Assembly: GCA_037367405.1 (NCBI GenBank)
Contig: JAZKJV010008274.1
Location: forward strand, 62,001 to 126,000
DNA from: Ottelia alismoides
Lineage: Eukaryota; Streptophyta; Magnoliopsida; Alismatales; Hydrocharitaceae
Direction: 5' to 3'
DNA length: 64,000 nucleotides
Position numbers and translations under genes: made by a program. The notes under the pieces are model-generated. The model searched no databases. It saw only the letters and a list, made by a program, of their open reading frames with translations, and was not told the DNA's origin. Below, piece by piece: positions 20,240 through 32,703 of this stretch; the stretch's first letter is position 1; every line of letters starts with the position of its first letter.

Positions 20240-22160
20240 TGCCCTTAACGATCTCCCTCATCTCCTGACGGAACTCGTCCATCTCCCGCCAAAATTTGGC
20301 TTGCTGCTCAGAAATAAGGTGGGCTCGATCATCAAGTGTTGGGTTCTCATAGGATGGCCCATGAGAACTGGACGGGTTGCCTCTCTAGAAGTGAGGTTGT
20401 TGCTGGTATGGATGAGGGGGATACTGCTGAGAGTACTGTCGAGGTTGTTGTTGTTACTGCCTCCACGGTTGTCCCTACTGGTAGGGACGAGGAACCTGCT
20501 GGTAATGCGGCTGCTACTGTGGGAACTTGTACTGCCACTACTGCGGCTAGCTGTACTGCCCAACCTAAATTGGAGGCTACTTCTGGGATGAGGCACCTCC
20601 GGTCGACCATCGGAATTCGGGATGGTCTTGGCAGATTCTGAGCTATGGTCGGTCGTACCAAATCACGTTGACTTCCATCAACGGCTCCTGCTCAAACGGG
20701 GTGGGGGATGGACTGTCAGGGGTTGATCCTGCTGGTACATCACCATCTGAGTGTCCTGAGATGGTGGTGGGTGGACGTATTGGTGTTGAGGCTGCTGGAA
20801 TGGCTCCGCCTGAATGTGATGGACATGTCTGTAGTGGGCGAAGGGTTGGGTCGAGCTGTTGCTACTGGGGTCAGCCCGTGATCTGAGACAGGGCTGAGAA
20901 GCTGTCTGTGCCTCCTAGAGACACATGATCTGGGTCTTCAGGTCACTCAGCGTCTGTGCCATCTGATCTATCTGTGACATGCCCTGACACTCCTTCTTAT
21001 CTATGATCTCGACGCGATCCAGCTTCTCGTTGATAATGCCAATATCAGCGGTCGACGAATCTGCCTGTGTTGCGGCTGCTGACGATGTGGAAGGACCTGC
21101 ATCGACACGTGTTATCCTCTGATAGGACACGGCCTGTGGTGGGGACTTCCCTTGAGTGTAGAGTCAGGTCTGGGACATGACGGTGTAGTTCTTTGCCATC
21201 TCCTCGTAGATAGCCCAGACCTGATCCTCATCGTTTGCAAAATAGGATCCCCCACAAGATCAGTTCATGAGCCCCTACAGCTCCGGTGTCAGCCCACAAA
21301 AGAATCTCTGTACTAGGTTGGGCATGGATAAATCATGATGTGGACACCGGTCCCATGCCTCATGAACCTGCTCGTTGGGAAGCATGGAGAAGTTGTTGAT
21401 GAGGGCTCTCGCTGCATTTGTCCGGCTGAGTGGATAGTACTTATTCAAGTACTCATTCCAGAGTTGTTCCCACGACATCACGTATCTCCCCAAATGCTTC
21501 AGCTAGTAGGCTACTCTGTTGAAAAGGGAGAATGGGAAGGCCATCATCTTGATGGTATCCTTGTCTACGAATCTGTCGTGGACCGTGCTGCAGATCATCT
21601 CAAACTCCTGGAGATGGAGATGCGACTCCTCGATGGCTAGCCCGTGAAATCTGGGCAATAACTGGATCGTTTGGGGAGGGAACTTGAAATCTCCCAGAAT
21701 CACAGGAAAGTGAATCCAACGGTGCATCAGAGTTGCACCAAGGTTGTGCAACTCTCTCATCGGGCGTGCTGGTCGGACTCGCTCCTGAGGCTCATCTAGA
21801 TGTGGTCCATCTCCTCCTTTGAGATCTAGTATATCTCCACCACCGGCTCTGTTCGGATCTCCTCTGTCTGCTCGCATCTGATCCATCTCCATGTGCATAT
21901 CCGCCATGAAAGCTCCCTGGTCTTGTATCTGTCACCGCATAGTCTCCAAGGAAGCTAACAGGTTGTTGTTGAATGCACCCTAATCAAGAATATATGTGTG
22001 TCTGGGCGGGTCCGTCGATGCGCTCCTCACTGATGACCATGTCTTGGGTCTCTACAAAGGCAAAAGACCTGAACTCAGGTGCTGTCAAATGAATAAACCT
22101 CTACCCTGGTCTCTGCTTGGGTACCTCGGGAATGGAAGAAGGGTGGTCGAGGGGGAACAA
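20240..22160 (-). pseudogene. gag: Element B gag, fragmented
   Basis: Gag forms the capsid that packages element RNA. Three minus-strand pieces match Athila-type gag in order. At 21907-21503, FHGLAIEESHLHLQEFEMIC is the most diagnostic block. At 21493-21275, WEQLWNEYLNKYYPLSRT is followed by HEAWDRCPHHDL, then FFCGLTPEL. From 21240 downward there is an EEMAKNY-type segment and a Gln-rich tail. Compared with element C (HEAWERFTELQEKCPHHD), B lacks about seven residues in frame between AW and CPHHD. No zinc knuckle is seen. Frameshifts separate the pieces and the C-terminus is cut by the chromovirus junction. The ORFs on the plus strand here are shadows. Confidence 0.85.
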
Positions 22161-22339
22161 GCGGAGTCAAACTCGTGTTCGGAGAGCGGGTCTGGGCTCT
22201 CACGAACCAATCTAGATGAGTGGGGCGGAGTGCTCGAAAGTGGTGCATCCAGTTGGTTGCCTAAGGGACCTCTGGCTCATCATCGTGATGTGGAGAGGAA
22301 GGCGGATGGGATCTGGAAACAAATAAGATCAGGAAAAAC

Positions 22340-22367
22340 AAACCCCCAATTCACCTACTCAACACTG
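22340..22367 (-). other. Pre-gag conserved block of element B
   Basis: On the minus strand it reads TGTTGAGTAGGTGAATTGGG, the same words as element A at 8984, with related forms before gag in C (29723) and E (52810, 61847). It marks the end of the 5' UTR in every family present. Confidence 0.65.
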
Positions 22368-23789
22368 AGCTGATGACCATAAAAGTTCGATCTTTTATCT
22401 TGTCGATTTTATTAGGTGATAATTTAGTCTATCAGAGTGATTAAGAGAGTTAGTAGGAACCTGACGCTCTCAGGAGACTGGCCCGATCTCGAAGCTAGAT
22501 CTTTCCCAGCCAGTACAAGTTACGGACCATCTACCGGCTACCCAATCAACTCGCTCTGCAAAGGATATCGCAACCCGCTTTACTGGAAACCGGAGCAATC
22601 CTCACTGGAGAACGACTAATCACAAAATCATTATTTTGAAGAAAGGTCAGCTATGGCTCTAACCTAGTGTGTGGGTCACTCTCTCGCTCATCCAAACCAA
22701 ACAAGGAGGGGATTGCTCTCCTAAGATGGATTTTTCAGTGAGTATCTTTTATGATCAAGTGTGCTTAGCAATCCTAATTTTATGGTTTTACTTTTTAGGT
22801 ATTTTTCAATAACAAACAACGCCTAACGAATTTTTCGATCTCCTGATTATTTTAAGTCCGAAAACAGGGGGAGAAATCGAAAAAGCCGATGCACGGTCAA
22901 ACACAATGATGCATGCAAAGTCAGAATTGTGTACCTGTCGCCAGCACTCTACATGCAGGGTGATCCGCGCATAAATTAAAATACATAAATTAAACTACCT
23001 ATATGATGCATGAATAAAACAGCCTTAGACGAAAAATTTCTACACTCGAATAACAGTATATAATAGGTCAACGAGAGAGGTCAGAGTCCAGTCTCTGATG
23101 TCGATCGGTGTCCGCCACAATGGATCATGTCAGAGTTGTATACGGCCTCTAGCAGCACGTGACCTCTCAAGTGACCAAATTAACTTTTTCTTTGTGATTT
23201 AATTAATTAAGTCCACTTAACGATCTATAGGTGCAGGTAGATAATTAGGGTTGAGACCTTAATTACTTACGTCACAGTCAGATATAAAATCCTAAGTCTA
23301 GAGGACAAATCCTTCAAGAATCAAAAAAAAGAAAAGTCACAAAAAAACAAAATTGACGAAAATCACGGTGAGGTCCCCCGAGCACACCGCTGCCCGGCGA
23401 AACAAACCCCATAAGCCAAGTCCAAAAGTCTTTGAGTCATGTATTATGAAAATAATAATAGAATAAAATGAAAAAAAAAGTTAAAAATCTCAAATGATCT
23501 TCCAAATCTTCTGCTCCTCTTCCCCTACGCTCTCCTGCTTCTTGATGAAGAAACGAGCCACCTTCGCTTCGCTCGGGTGCACCGGCAGTCCTAGGAATGC
23601 CGCCCTCGCTCGTCGGGCCCTCGCAAGAAATAGAGAAACAAAAGAGATTTCAGATCACAGTTATAAAAAATAATATTAGAGACAAATAAACAAAGAGAAA
23701 TAAAAACAAAAATAAAAATCAAACATAAAAAAAAGGAAAAATAAAAATAAAAACAAAAACAATAATAGAAAACCAACTACAAAGCCGTG
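22368..23789 (-). other. Element B 5' untranslated region
   Basis: This lies between the primer site and the gag-proximal block. It is partly AT-rich, with an A-rich run at 23680-23765, and no protein is recognised. It is equivalent to 7770-8984 in element A. Confidence 0.6.
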
Positions 23790-23807
23790 CTTCCAGTAAC
23801 GGTGCCA
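23790..23807 (-). promoter_or_regulatory. Primer binding site of element B, degenerate
   Basis: On the minus strand TGGCACCGTTACTGGAAG lies 3 nt after the LTR end TCATCA. The first ten bases match the tRNA-Asp type apart from one, and the rest is decayed. Confidence 0.72.
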
Positions 23808-24910
23808 TTCTGATGACCCATGGAGGCAACTCGGGTCAAGGAATATCTAAGGTCGTTGCGACCCAAATCGCAAGGCATGGTCAACAAAAAAATCAGACTA
23901 CCATCAAAATCAAGCAAACATTAAAATCTAGGCAAGTGGTCTTGTTATTTATTTAACCCGGTGTAGCCACCAAGGTCAAACACAAGGAGCACGGGATAGC
24001 CTATGAAGTAGTCAAGACACCAAAGAAATAAATATATTTTTGGTGGCTTTTAATTTTTAATTTTTTTTATATTTTCCTAAAGAGAGAATTGAGTAAGAAA
24101 ACTAAAGCAAGCACATTGCAACAATTTTTATTAAGGTCTAAAAACTAAAAAAGTCAAAGTAAAATTATTTTTGTGTTTTTTAAATATTCAAGTGTTTTTG
24201 GGTATTTTGTGGGTTTTTTCTGATTTTTATGTAATTTTCTAAAAATAAAATAAAGGCAAATCTAACAAACAATGTACATCCTCGGTAGAATGGCCATTTT
24301 AAAATATTTAAAATGCCCTTAAATTCTTGGAAGCAAATTTATGTCAAAGAATAAAATAAAATTTAACTATAGAACTTGAAAACACATTTTTTTATTTTTA
24401 TGGAATTTTTAATAATTTTTATTCTTTTTTAATATTAAGGTGTTTAATAAAAGATAATAAAATGAAAATCTATAGAAAGTAAAACACAACAAAACAAGCA
24501 CACGGGAATTTTTTAGAATTGTTAAAGGTATTTTTATATTTTTTAGGGTTTTTCTAAAATAGATAGAAACAATTTTTAGGGTTTTTTTGGAAAATAACAA
24601 ATAAACTCGAAATGCGTCACAAAAATTACCAAAAATATTACACTATAGCTGGAGCTACTGGTAATTTTTTGGGAATTTTTGGAGTAGTTTTGATATTTAT
24701 TTAATTAAAAAACAAACACACAGGTTGTACGGACTTAAATGAAATTATTTAAAGTTTCTGGGTTAAACAATAACAAGAACTAAAAGTCCAAGGTCGAATC
24801 TGCAATTTTTCCAATTAATTCTAGCACATGTATCAACGCCACACTCATAGGGGCATAAATGCAATTTTAGAAAAGGAAAAAATGGAGCTACCCCTAGTGG
24901 CTGCCCTCAC

Positions 24911-25207
24911 CCCATTTTTCGCAAAAGTTTTTTTTATTTTTTGGAAAAATATCACCATGTATATTCATTCCTATATTCCTCCTATATGCCATTTGAATTT
25001 TGTCAAAAACAGAGACTCCTATGGCCTCCATCCAAACATCATTTTTTTAACAATCGCATAATTTTTTAAATCGACCCTGTCTAGGTGGAGGCTGTACGAG
25101 TCTCTGTTACTGAAGAAATTTGAATGGCATATAGGAGGAATATAGGGATGAATGTACATGGAGATATTTTTCATAAAAAAAATTAAAAAGAATGCCAAAA
25201 AATGGGA
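24911..25207. repeat. Fold-back: about 120-bp inverted repeat with 55-bp loop
   Basis: Left arm 24911-25030 and right arm 25086-25207 are reverse complements with scattered mismatches. Paired landmarks are ATATTCCTCCTATATGCCAT against its complement near 25118-25140, and GCCTCCA (25024) against TGGAGGC (25086). Two short frames on opposite strands, 24828-25061 and 25019-25252, encode nearly the same words (IPPICH, NRDSY) purely because of this symmetry. The arms are not shared with the other LTRs, so it may be an inserted MITE or a local inverted duplication. Confidence 0.82.
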
Positions 25208-26555
25208 CTCGTACTGCATATACATGGTAAAAAAATTCCCATTTATATTCAAACATTAAGATAGGAAATATCGCCATGTACATTCATCCCTGGTGGCAAC
25301 CCCATCAACCCCTTTTAGAAAACCTTCGTTCAAACATTAAGACAGGAAATGTTCATGGCTAATACTGTAAAAACACCAAAGTTCACGTGATGACACACAT
25401 GCCTCCAGAAAAGAAGGACTAAATAGCAAATAACAGAAACTATAGGGACTGGAATGCAAATAAGTTCAACTACACTTTTATTTTATAGACTAAAACTTAA
25501 AAAAAACAAATGCAGGGTAAAAAGGGATATATATACCCTTGTAGCACGTGAGGCACGCGTGGAGGGGGCACGTGGCGGCCGCTGATGAAGGCTTGGACGT
25601 GCGGCTCTAGTGGACGTCAGGTGTTAGATCTGATGATCCAGACCTGGTCGGGGACATGGGACACGTGTGGGCATCAGATCTGACATCCAACGACCTGACT
25701 CCGCTGTTGTGTCGGCGGTCCAGATATGATCGGGGGGTACAGGGCCAATCCAACGGTGCTGGAGTGACCTGGACGAATAGCTCTGGGGCGAACTTCACCG
25801 AAGCCAAGGAGGAGATCCCCAGCTCTGATGATCGATAGGGAAGCATCGGATGGATCGTAGAAGGCTTCCGCATCGACTGATCAGCTCAAATGAAGGCCCC
25901 ACCGGCCGGATGAGCATGACGACGAAGGTGGCCTGGAGGCACTCCGGTGAGCCTCAGATGGGTGCGATCGGGGGTCCTCAACGCCTGCAACGGTCTGCAA
26001 AGGGTATCTCAGACTCGGAGCTACGCTCCGGTCTGGGTTATTGGGACTAAAAAGCATAGAAGCGAGGTGGGGTGCCTGTCGATCTCTAGCGAAGGTGAGG
26101 GAGGAGATCTGAATCCTAATCTCGACCTAATGGACGAGGGTCAGGGTGATCAGGCTGCGAAGCGAGATGAGGGTGAGTATGCGGTGCTATTGGAGCGGCT
26201 GGAGGTTGGTAATGGAGCTCTGGCCAGCTACACGGAGCAGGCAAAGGGACGACGGTGATGAAAGTAAAGTTTGATCAAATGAGAAAATGCAAATGATAGA
26301 AGGGCTACCTGAAGGTTGGAATGTGTTCCTCAACTCCAGGTGAAGATGGTCGTTGTGATAATGGCCTCGACCGAGCTGCGGAAGGCAGGGGAGGCTATTC
26401 GCGGCCGAGCTCCGGCCACGATGGGGAGCGTCAGCTCAACTGCACCAAATCGATCTCCAATCGGCGCTCCAGGCAGCTGTCACACAGTTGGACGTGGCTA
26501 GGGTATCAAATGGGAGAGAGGCATGAGCTACTATGCAGGGGAAGAGGATGAGATG

Positions 26556-26562
26556 CTTTATA
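26556..26562 (-). promoter_or_regulatory. TATA box of element B LTR
   Basis: On the minus strand CTATAAAGC sits at the border between the U3 side and the GC-rich leader, about 1.04 kb from the LTR start. This is the expected promoter position. Confidence 0.5.
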
Positions 26563-27599
26563 GTGCTCCCAGGTGGTTGGAGAAATCAGGTGGAAGCACA
26601 TGAACTGAGGGTGATCCGCACCTTCCTTGGGATCCGTGAAGGTCACGGATCCATGGGGAAGGTGCAGGTGAAGAATCGGGGCAGCAGGTGGCGTGATCCG
26701 ATGGGGAAAAATAAGAGAAATCGATCCGGCCACGCTATCGGGTTACATCAAGCCCTAGAAGAGGGGGTTGACTCGTGTCAATATTCTGATGTGGGAAAAA
26801 GACAAAAGCCGTTACCGGACAAAATGGCAAGGAAAATGAAAGATAAATAAATTTAAAATAATAAATGAATTTAAATTAAATAATGAATAAAATGAAAACA
26901 TTTATTATTTTTCAAGGAATTTTGCTGTGATTTTTATTTATTTGTTTGAAAAATAAATTAGTCTATATACAATATAGAGTATTATATACAGGTATATTAT
27001 ACCTATGTATTTTGTACAATTATTTCTAATTTATTATTTTTACAAAAATATCCAAATTTCATATTTTATTTACTTACAACATAATTTTTGGAGTAAAAAA
27101 TAATTTTTTTTATTTTTATTATTTATTTACAGGTATATAATAAATAAAGAAGGAAATATATATACATGTATTATGTACAACAGAGAGAGAATTTTATTTT
27201 CTTTTTATTTTTATTTTTCTCAGTTTTGTTTTATTTTTAGAAATATGTACAAGGAGGTAAAAACATGTTTTTATTTTTTTTGGAAAAAATAATTTATTAT
27301 TTACACCAATGATATGTACAATATAGAGTGGGTCCTATCTCTCTCTCCCTATTTTATTTACCGATCAGGCCAATGCTTGGCCCTCTCTTAGGGTTCGGGT
27401 CACTCTGTATTTATTCTAAAAATATCCTTCTTTTTTCTTTTTCTTTTTTCTTTTTTTTGCACAAATACATTCTAATTATGTAATATTAACAAATGCATGC
27501 ATATTGCTAACTTATTGTATTTACATCTATTTACATGATGCTTTGCTAAGATAATTAGCTAAAATAAAAGAATAAAGAGTGATGAACATGGATTCATCA

Positions 27600-29021
27600 G
27601 TGTTGTCACCACCTATGGCTATTTGGGCCCAAAAGGAGAGGGAAGAAGTGGCCAAAAGAGACTTAAAAAATTAGAAGAAGGTCGAGGTGCGATTTATGTA
27701 TAGCATGGTGACAGACTCCAAAGATCGGTGAATATCGAGCTTATTGATGCTCCATTCCCTGATATAAACATAGGGTGTGGATCATCGATAATCGGAGAGA
27801 AAAAGTCAAGAAGGAAGCTCAGTGATTTGGTGAAAGAGTCGGCCTCGAAAAAATCGTGAAGATCGGAAAAAATGAGGTGTCAAACGTTGGTAGGAGGTTG
27901 GTCAGAGAGTTAACCGCGGGTCAACCTCTGACGCCGATTTTATTAATTTTAGGTTATAAAATAAAAAAAATTATTTAGAATTTTATTATAAATTTAATTT
28001 ATTTTTTAGAGATTTATATTTACAAGTTACTTTTTGAGGGTTATATATAGGTATATTCATCTATGTTTTTATGTATTTTTTATTTTGTATTTTTAATTTT
28101 ATGAATTTATTTATTATTTTATAAATTTATAACTTATTTTAGTAAACATAAATGTATTTTTATTTTATTTTACTTATATAATATATACACTTAATTAAAT
28201 AGATGTATTGATTATACATGTATAGTTATAGGTATTTAACCTATATGTTTTGTATGAGTATTTTATTTTAATGATTTCTTGTTGCTTTTATTCCAGATTT
28301 AATATGTACACATATTATAAATAATATTTACAAAATTATAAAAATATAAAATTATAAAAATAATGAATAAATAAATTGAATATTTTAGTTGATATAATTA
28401 TACAATAGGGGTCCAAAACCTAACTTTCACCTCTTAACTCCAAAAAATATGAGACCACCTTCATTAAATAACTTATCAAAAATTATATACAATTAAAGGT
28501 GATTTTGATATATTTTGAGTTTTTATTTGATAGATATGAGTCTGGGAAGTTGGGATTTTGGAAATTTATTCTGAGTATAACTTTTTATTTGTGTAGTATT
28601 TTTTATAAAATAATTTTTGTATTTTTCTATATTTTATTATCTACAACTTTTATGTTCAAAGTTTCTTTATTTGAAGTATAAAAAGCGGAACTAAAAAGAG
28701 GTTCCAAAAATGAATAAAAATGAATAAATGAAAAGGGAGTTTTATTGTATTTTGCCCCTTGTCTCCACCTACTTTATTCCCTGTCGATCTATTCATCAAG
28801 ATGCCTAGGTCTCAGGGTTTAGGGTCATAAAATATTTTCAATATTTTATTCTTTTTCTTTTCTTTATTCTATAATTTTAGCATTAAATATTGTATTTTAC
28901 ACACATTTTATACAACAATGCATGAATGCTAAAATGCACGAATTAAGGTTATTTACAAGCATTTACTAGGGTTTTTAAGGCTAAAATGGTAGAATAAAGG
29001 TGATGAAACGGAGATTCATCA
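27600..29021 (-). repeat. LTR fragment X (A-like), 5' end, minus strand
   Basis: On the minus strand it begins TGATGAATCTCCGTTTCATC at 29021 and follows the element A LTR start closely for several hundred bases. Shared parts include the TTATTCTACCATTTTAGCCT segment, the GACCC-GAGACC segment near 28800 and the GTTGTAGATAATA segment near 28640. It is cut at 27600 by element B. No polypurine tract precedes it, so it is a 5' LTR or a solo LTR rather than a 3' LTR. Confidence 0.8.
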
Positions 29022-30296
29022 ATACGACAAAAGGAAAATACAAAAAAAATCATTAGGCGGCTTGCTCTGAAAAATACTCAAAAAATGGAAACCAAAAAAA
29101 TAAAAAAGGGAATGCTAGATAAACTTAACATTAACTAAAATCCGTAATAAACCATTCATTATTTGGGGTTCATAAAGCCCACATTTTTTCAGGTACACTC
29201 CAGACAAAGTGAGGCATGATATGCTAAGGATTAGAGCCAAAAACTCAGTCTGTAACTGCATTGTGTATCGCCTAGATTACTTAAGTATTGGTGCTTCTAT
29301 CGCACGTGATCGAGTAGGCCTCATCGAGCACAGTGTTCCCACCTTGTGTGGAGCATCCGACTTGATCTGAAGTACTGAGCCTAGGTGACACTCTCACGGG
29401 TGTGTCTGTTTCATTGGTTTGCGTCCAAGTAGGTCCTTGAACGCTCTTGGGTGATTCTGTTACAAGCGATGTCCGAAGTATTGGTTTCATCTATTGGCTT
29501 CCTCTCTTATTATTTGGCTAAGTAGTGATCCATGAAGTATTACAAGGACCTCAAAAAGTGTAGACTATAGTTTACAAAGGAGGAGGACAAGTATGTGATA
29601 CTTCTTTGGCAGTACTCTCACTCCTATAGGGTTAGCGTACATAAAGACTTATTATAAGATTGTCTGAAAATAACAATAAAAATGAAAATATAAAAATAGT
29701 TGAACTCTTACAGCTTCTCATGTGTTGAGTGGGTGAATCCATCCTTGTCTTGTGTTTATTTGAATTAGATTAAGGTTCAAAGATCAGTCCTGCACATTTT
29801 GTGTCTTTTCACTTTCTTTTATTTGATTCAGCATTTAACCCCTTGTTGATCTAGAGCCTTATACTATTTTACACCCTTTATTCTGTGTTTGACCTATGTA
29901 TCATTCTTCCATCCTCGATCTCCTTTTGACCATCGAGATGGTGACACATGGATGGATGAGTCGGGACCCCCCCCCCCCCGACACCGACATCGATTCCATG
30001 CACTATTCTTCTCCAATAATTCAGGTCGATTCCCGAGAACCCGATTCGGACCCCGCAAACCGATCTCTAGATTCCCCACTTTTTACATTAATCCAGGATC
30101 ACTCTTGTCCTGAAATTTGCCCATTTTGGATGGCACGTCATCCTTATTGAAGTTTTGTGTTGACCTTAACACAAAATAATTTCTCTACATCTGGTGTAGA
30201 ATTCATACTGATCGGGGCATTCTTCCATGTGTAGACTAATAACAAGATCTAGAGACAAAGATTCTCTCATATTCACAGTTAGAAACAGATACTAAG
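29022..30296 (+). other. Element C 5' UTR remnant
   Basis: 29200-29300 matches the GGATTAGAGCC-type segment of E and A 5' UTRs, and the pre-gag block TGTTGAGTGGGTGAATCC lies at 29723-29740. A run of 13 Cs at 29967-29979 is unusual. Short frames on either strand here are not conserved. The first half of the UTR and the primer site are missing. Confidence 0.6.
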
Positions 30297-32250
30297 ATGG
30301 CTCCCAGAGGAAAATGGAAGGGACAGCAACACCTGTCACAACCACAGCCAGAGCAGGGCCAACCATATCACAATGTTGTCAATGCAAAACTTCTTGCCTC
30401 CATCCAAGCGCTACAACAACAGATCACCGACCAGGCATTGGTCAGATCACCTTCCAGGATACGCTGAATGATCTTAGGAGACGGAGAGATCAACCATGAG
30501 AAGGAGGTGGATAATAAGAAAAAAGAGTAGGTGTAGGCCGTGGAGGCCTAGCAGATGAGTCGAGAGAAGAGCGGCCCAAGCCGACTCTCAAAGAGACCTA
30601 CAACCCGGGAGTTGGTCAAGTCACAAAGTGGATCCAGATCCCTACAATCCACACACATTTGAGCTGAAACCTCGACTCTTGGAGCTTCTACCTAGCTTCC
30701 ACGCTAATTCAAATTAGGATCCCTATTTCCACCTTTAACAGTTAAGGCGCATTTGTGGTACAATGCACAATCCTAACATATCATTAGGAGTAGTCAAGAT
30801 GACAGGATTCACATTCAACCTTCAGGATAAGGTGCTTCATTAGATCAACCACTTGGGGAATGTCGTCACTACATGGGAAGAACTTAAGTTGGACTTACTA
30901 CATAAATATTACACTCATGGGCGACTTAATTAGATGTGTTCCCGCATAGAAACCTTCACCCAAGCCCCACACGAATCCATCCATGAGGCTTGGGAGAGGT
31001 TTACAGAGTTGCAAGAGAAATGTCCCCATCATGACATTCCTAGAACCAACCTGGTCCAACATTTCTTTGGGGGACTTACAATTGAAAGTCATAAGCTCAT
31101 GGATTCTGTGTGTGGCAGCTCGCATTTCAACAAAGACAAGGATATCATCTGGCAGATCTTCGAGGAGATGGCGGATGGAGAGGCTATTTTGTCTTCATCC
31201 AGGGCATATCAAAGCCAGCCCCACACTCTGCAGAAGCTAGTCCATATGGCATCTTGTCACGAGTCGGACAGGGATGAGAGCTCCAACTTGAGAATCAAAG
31301 GGAGACACCTGTCCAAGGTGGATATCAAAGAAAAATGATCAAAATATCTCAAAAAACTTTCTGTGATCGAACAAAGGACACATCATTTGGATAAATTGGA
31401 CTAGATCACCAAGCAGCTGAAGTTGCTGGTCAATACAATCAGCTCCTGTAGTTTCGTGTTTGCCTCAGCCACCACTCCTGTTGAGATGAAAGAACAAGTA
31501 TCATCGCAATCTCATCATCCGAGTCAGCCACAACCCGTAGTCCAGCACGTATATTATGTGCAGGCTCCAGAATCGACATCTCCACTACAGCCACAGTAGC
31601 AGTTGGTAGTTTACCAGCCCGAGCTCCAGCCTATTCAGGATCCATATTCCTCCCACCTCCACCTCTCATTCAAGAGATGAATGGTGTATGGGCTAATGAT
31701 GCACTACCAGCTCATCCAGGTGGACCCCAGTAGGGCTAGCAAGCAGAGAATGGACAATTCCCTCAACAACAAGGAGGGAGATTTATCCAGAACTAGCTTC
31801 AGCAACACCAGTAGTCTCTGCCATACCAAGGCACTTGGAGATAGAATCAGTATCAACAAATGTAGTACCGGCAATACCAGTAGAACTAGCAGTACTTGAT
31901 TGTGCCATATTACCAACCTCCTCAACAGTACCAACAGAACCACCCTTCTCCTCACTACCAAAACTAATATTCCCACTCACAGCCTCCACACCATTCCCAG
32001 TATCAACGTGGCTAGCATGCTGAATAATCAGAGGCTGCACTTTTGAAAACCCACCTTGGATTGTCTATCTCAGCCAGTGAAAATCCTAGCAGAGATGAGC
32101 CAGAAACTTGATCACTTGACAGCCGCAAAGACCTCCATTACAGCACAAGTGGAGGCTAACCCCAATAACTTTAAGAAGAAAGAGAAGGTAGTTTATGATG
32201 TTCTAGCCAGTCTAACAAAGTCAGATATGCTTTATTTTTTCATCTAATGT
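30297..32250 (+). pseudogene. gag: Element C gag, fragmented
   Basis: The ATG at 30297 opens a 56-codon frame (MAPRGKWKGQ, then LLASIQALQQQITDQA, similar to the B gag N-terminus) that ends at TGA 30465. The capsid part is best seen at 30934-31338: HESIHEAWERFTELQEKCPH, then NLVQHFFGGL and IWQIFEEMADG, all standard Athila gag blocks. A Gln/Pro-rich stretch (31430-32040) and KILAEMSQKLDHLTAAK (near 32080-32130) follow. Several frameshifts and stops separate these. It would form the capsid in an active relative. Confidence 0.86.
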
Positions 32251-32259
32251 GGTCGCTCT

Positions 32260-32700
32260 CAAGAGAGGTAGGACCTTGCAATCATTAACCACATGCAAGG
32301 GGAAGAATAAAGTTTCACTAGGGGAATCATCATCTTCTGCATCAGCTGATTCAGCATACAGGTGGGGTGAGGAAGAAGAAGGAGAGGCAGTAGCAATAAA
32401 AAGACAAAAATAATAGAAAAATAAAAATGCAAAAAAGATGGCAGTAGCAACAGCAGCCGATACATCATCCTGCCTTGAAGGAGACTGCACCTGCAGTTGA
32501 TCCAGTTCCTTAAATGGAGCCCCACCTGTAGATTTTGGATGTCAGCCATTCCTAGATGACCCTACTCATTTTAGTCATCCATTTGTACAACTTGATATGA
32601 GCACAAATTTTGATGTAAATAAGAAATCTATTTCTAATGTTGCTTTTGATTCTATAAATATTCCACTTCCGGACTCTTTAGGAAAATCCAAAAAAATAAA
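32260..32700 (+). other. Degraded gag-protease linker of element C
   Basis: This is low-complexity sequence with AAAAATAG-type runs and many stops in all plus frames. The minus-strand frames here are Leu/Ser-rich shadows. No domain is recognised. Confidence 0.5.
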
Positions 32701-32703
32701 AAT

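Larger units (their letters stand above)
20236..27599 (-). mobile_element. Element B: Athila-like LTR retrotransposon, minus strand, 5' part
   Basis: Read on the minus strand, the order is 5' LTR (27599-23811), tRNA-Asp-type primer site (23807-23790), 5' UTR and gag (about 22160-20240). Pol and the 3' LTR would lie further left but are replaced by the chromovirus. B itself lies inside LTR fragment X. The 5 bp outside its LTR start (27600-27604, GTGTT) should recur at its missing left end. Confidence 0.82.
23811..27599 (-). repeat. 5' LTR of element B (3.8 kb)
   Basis: On the minus strand it begins TGATGAATCCATGTTCATCA (27599-27580) and ends GGGTCATCA at 23811, next to the primer site. It has the family layout: AT-rich U3 (26850-27580), GC-rich block (25560-26850) starting at a TATA box, then AT-rich sequence. 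It carries CACGTG sites near 25550-25575 and 25664, a long fold-back at 24911-25207, and a GGTCG-TTG-CGACC hairpin at 23851-23863. Confidence 0.85.

Noticed and set aside
20301..20641. Plus-strand frames of about 100 codons
   Set aside because: They are shadows of the minus-strand gag of element B, which has recognisable Athila gag blocks.
24828..25252. Two similar short proteins on opposite strands
   Set aside because: The similarity is produced by the inverted repeat at 24911-25207, not by duplicated genes.
29967..29979. Run of 13 Cs as a functional signal
   Set aside because: A homopolymer of this length may be slippage or a sequencing effect, and nothing equivalent occurs in the other elements.
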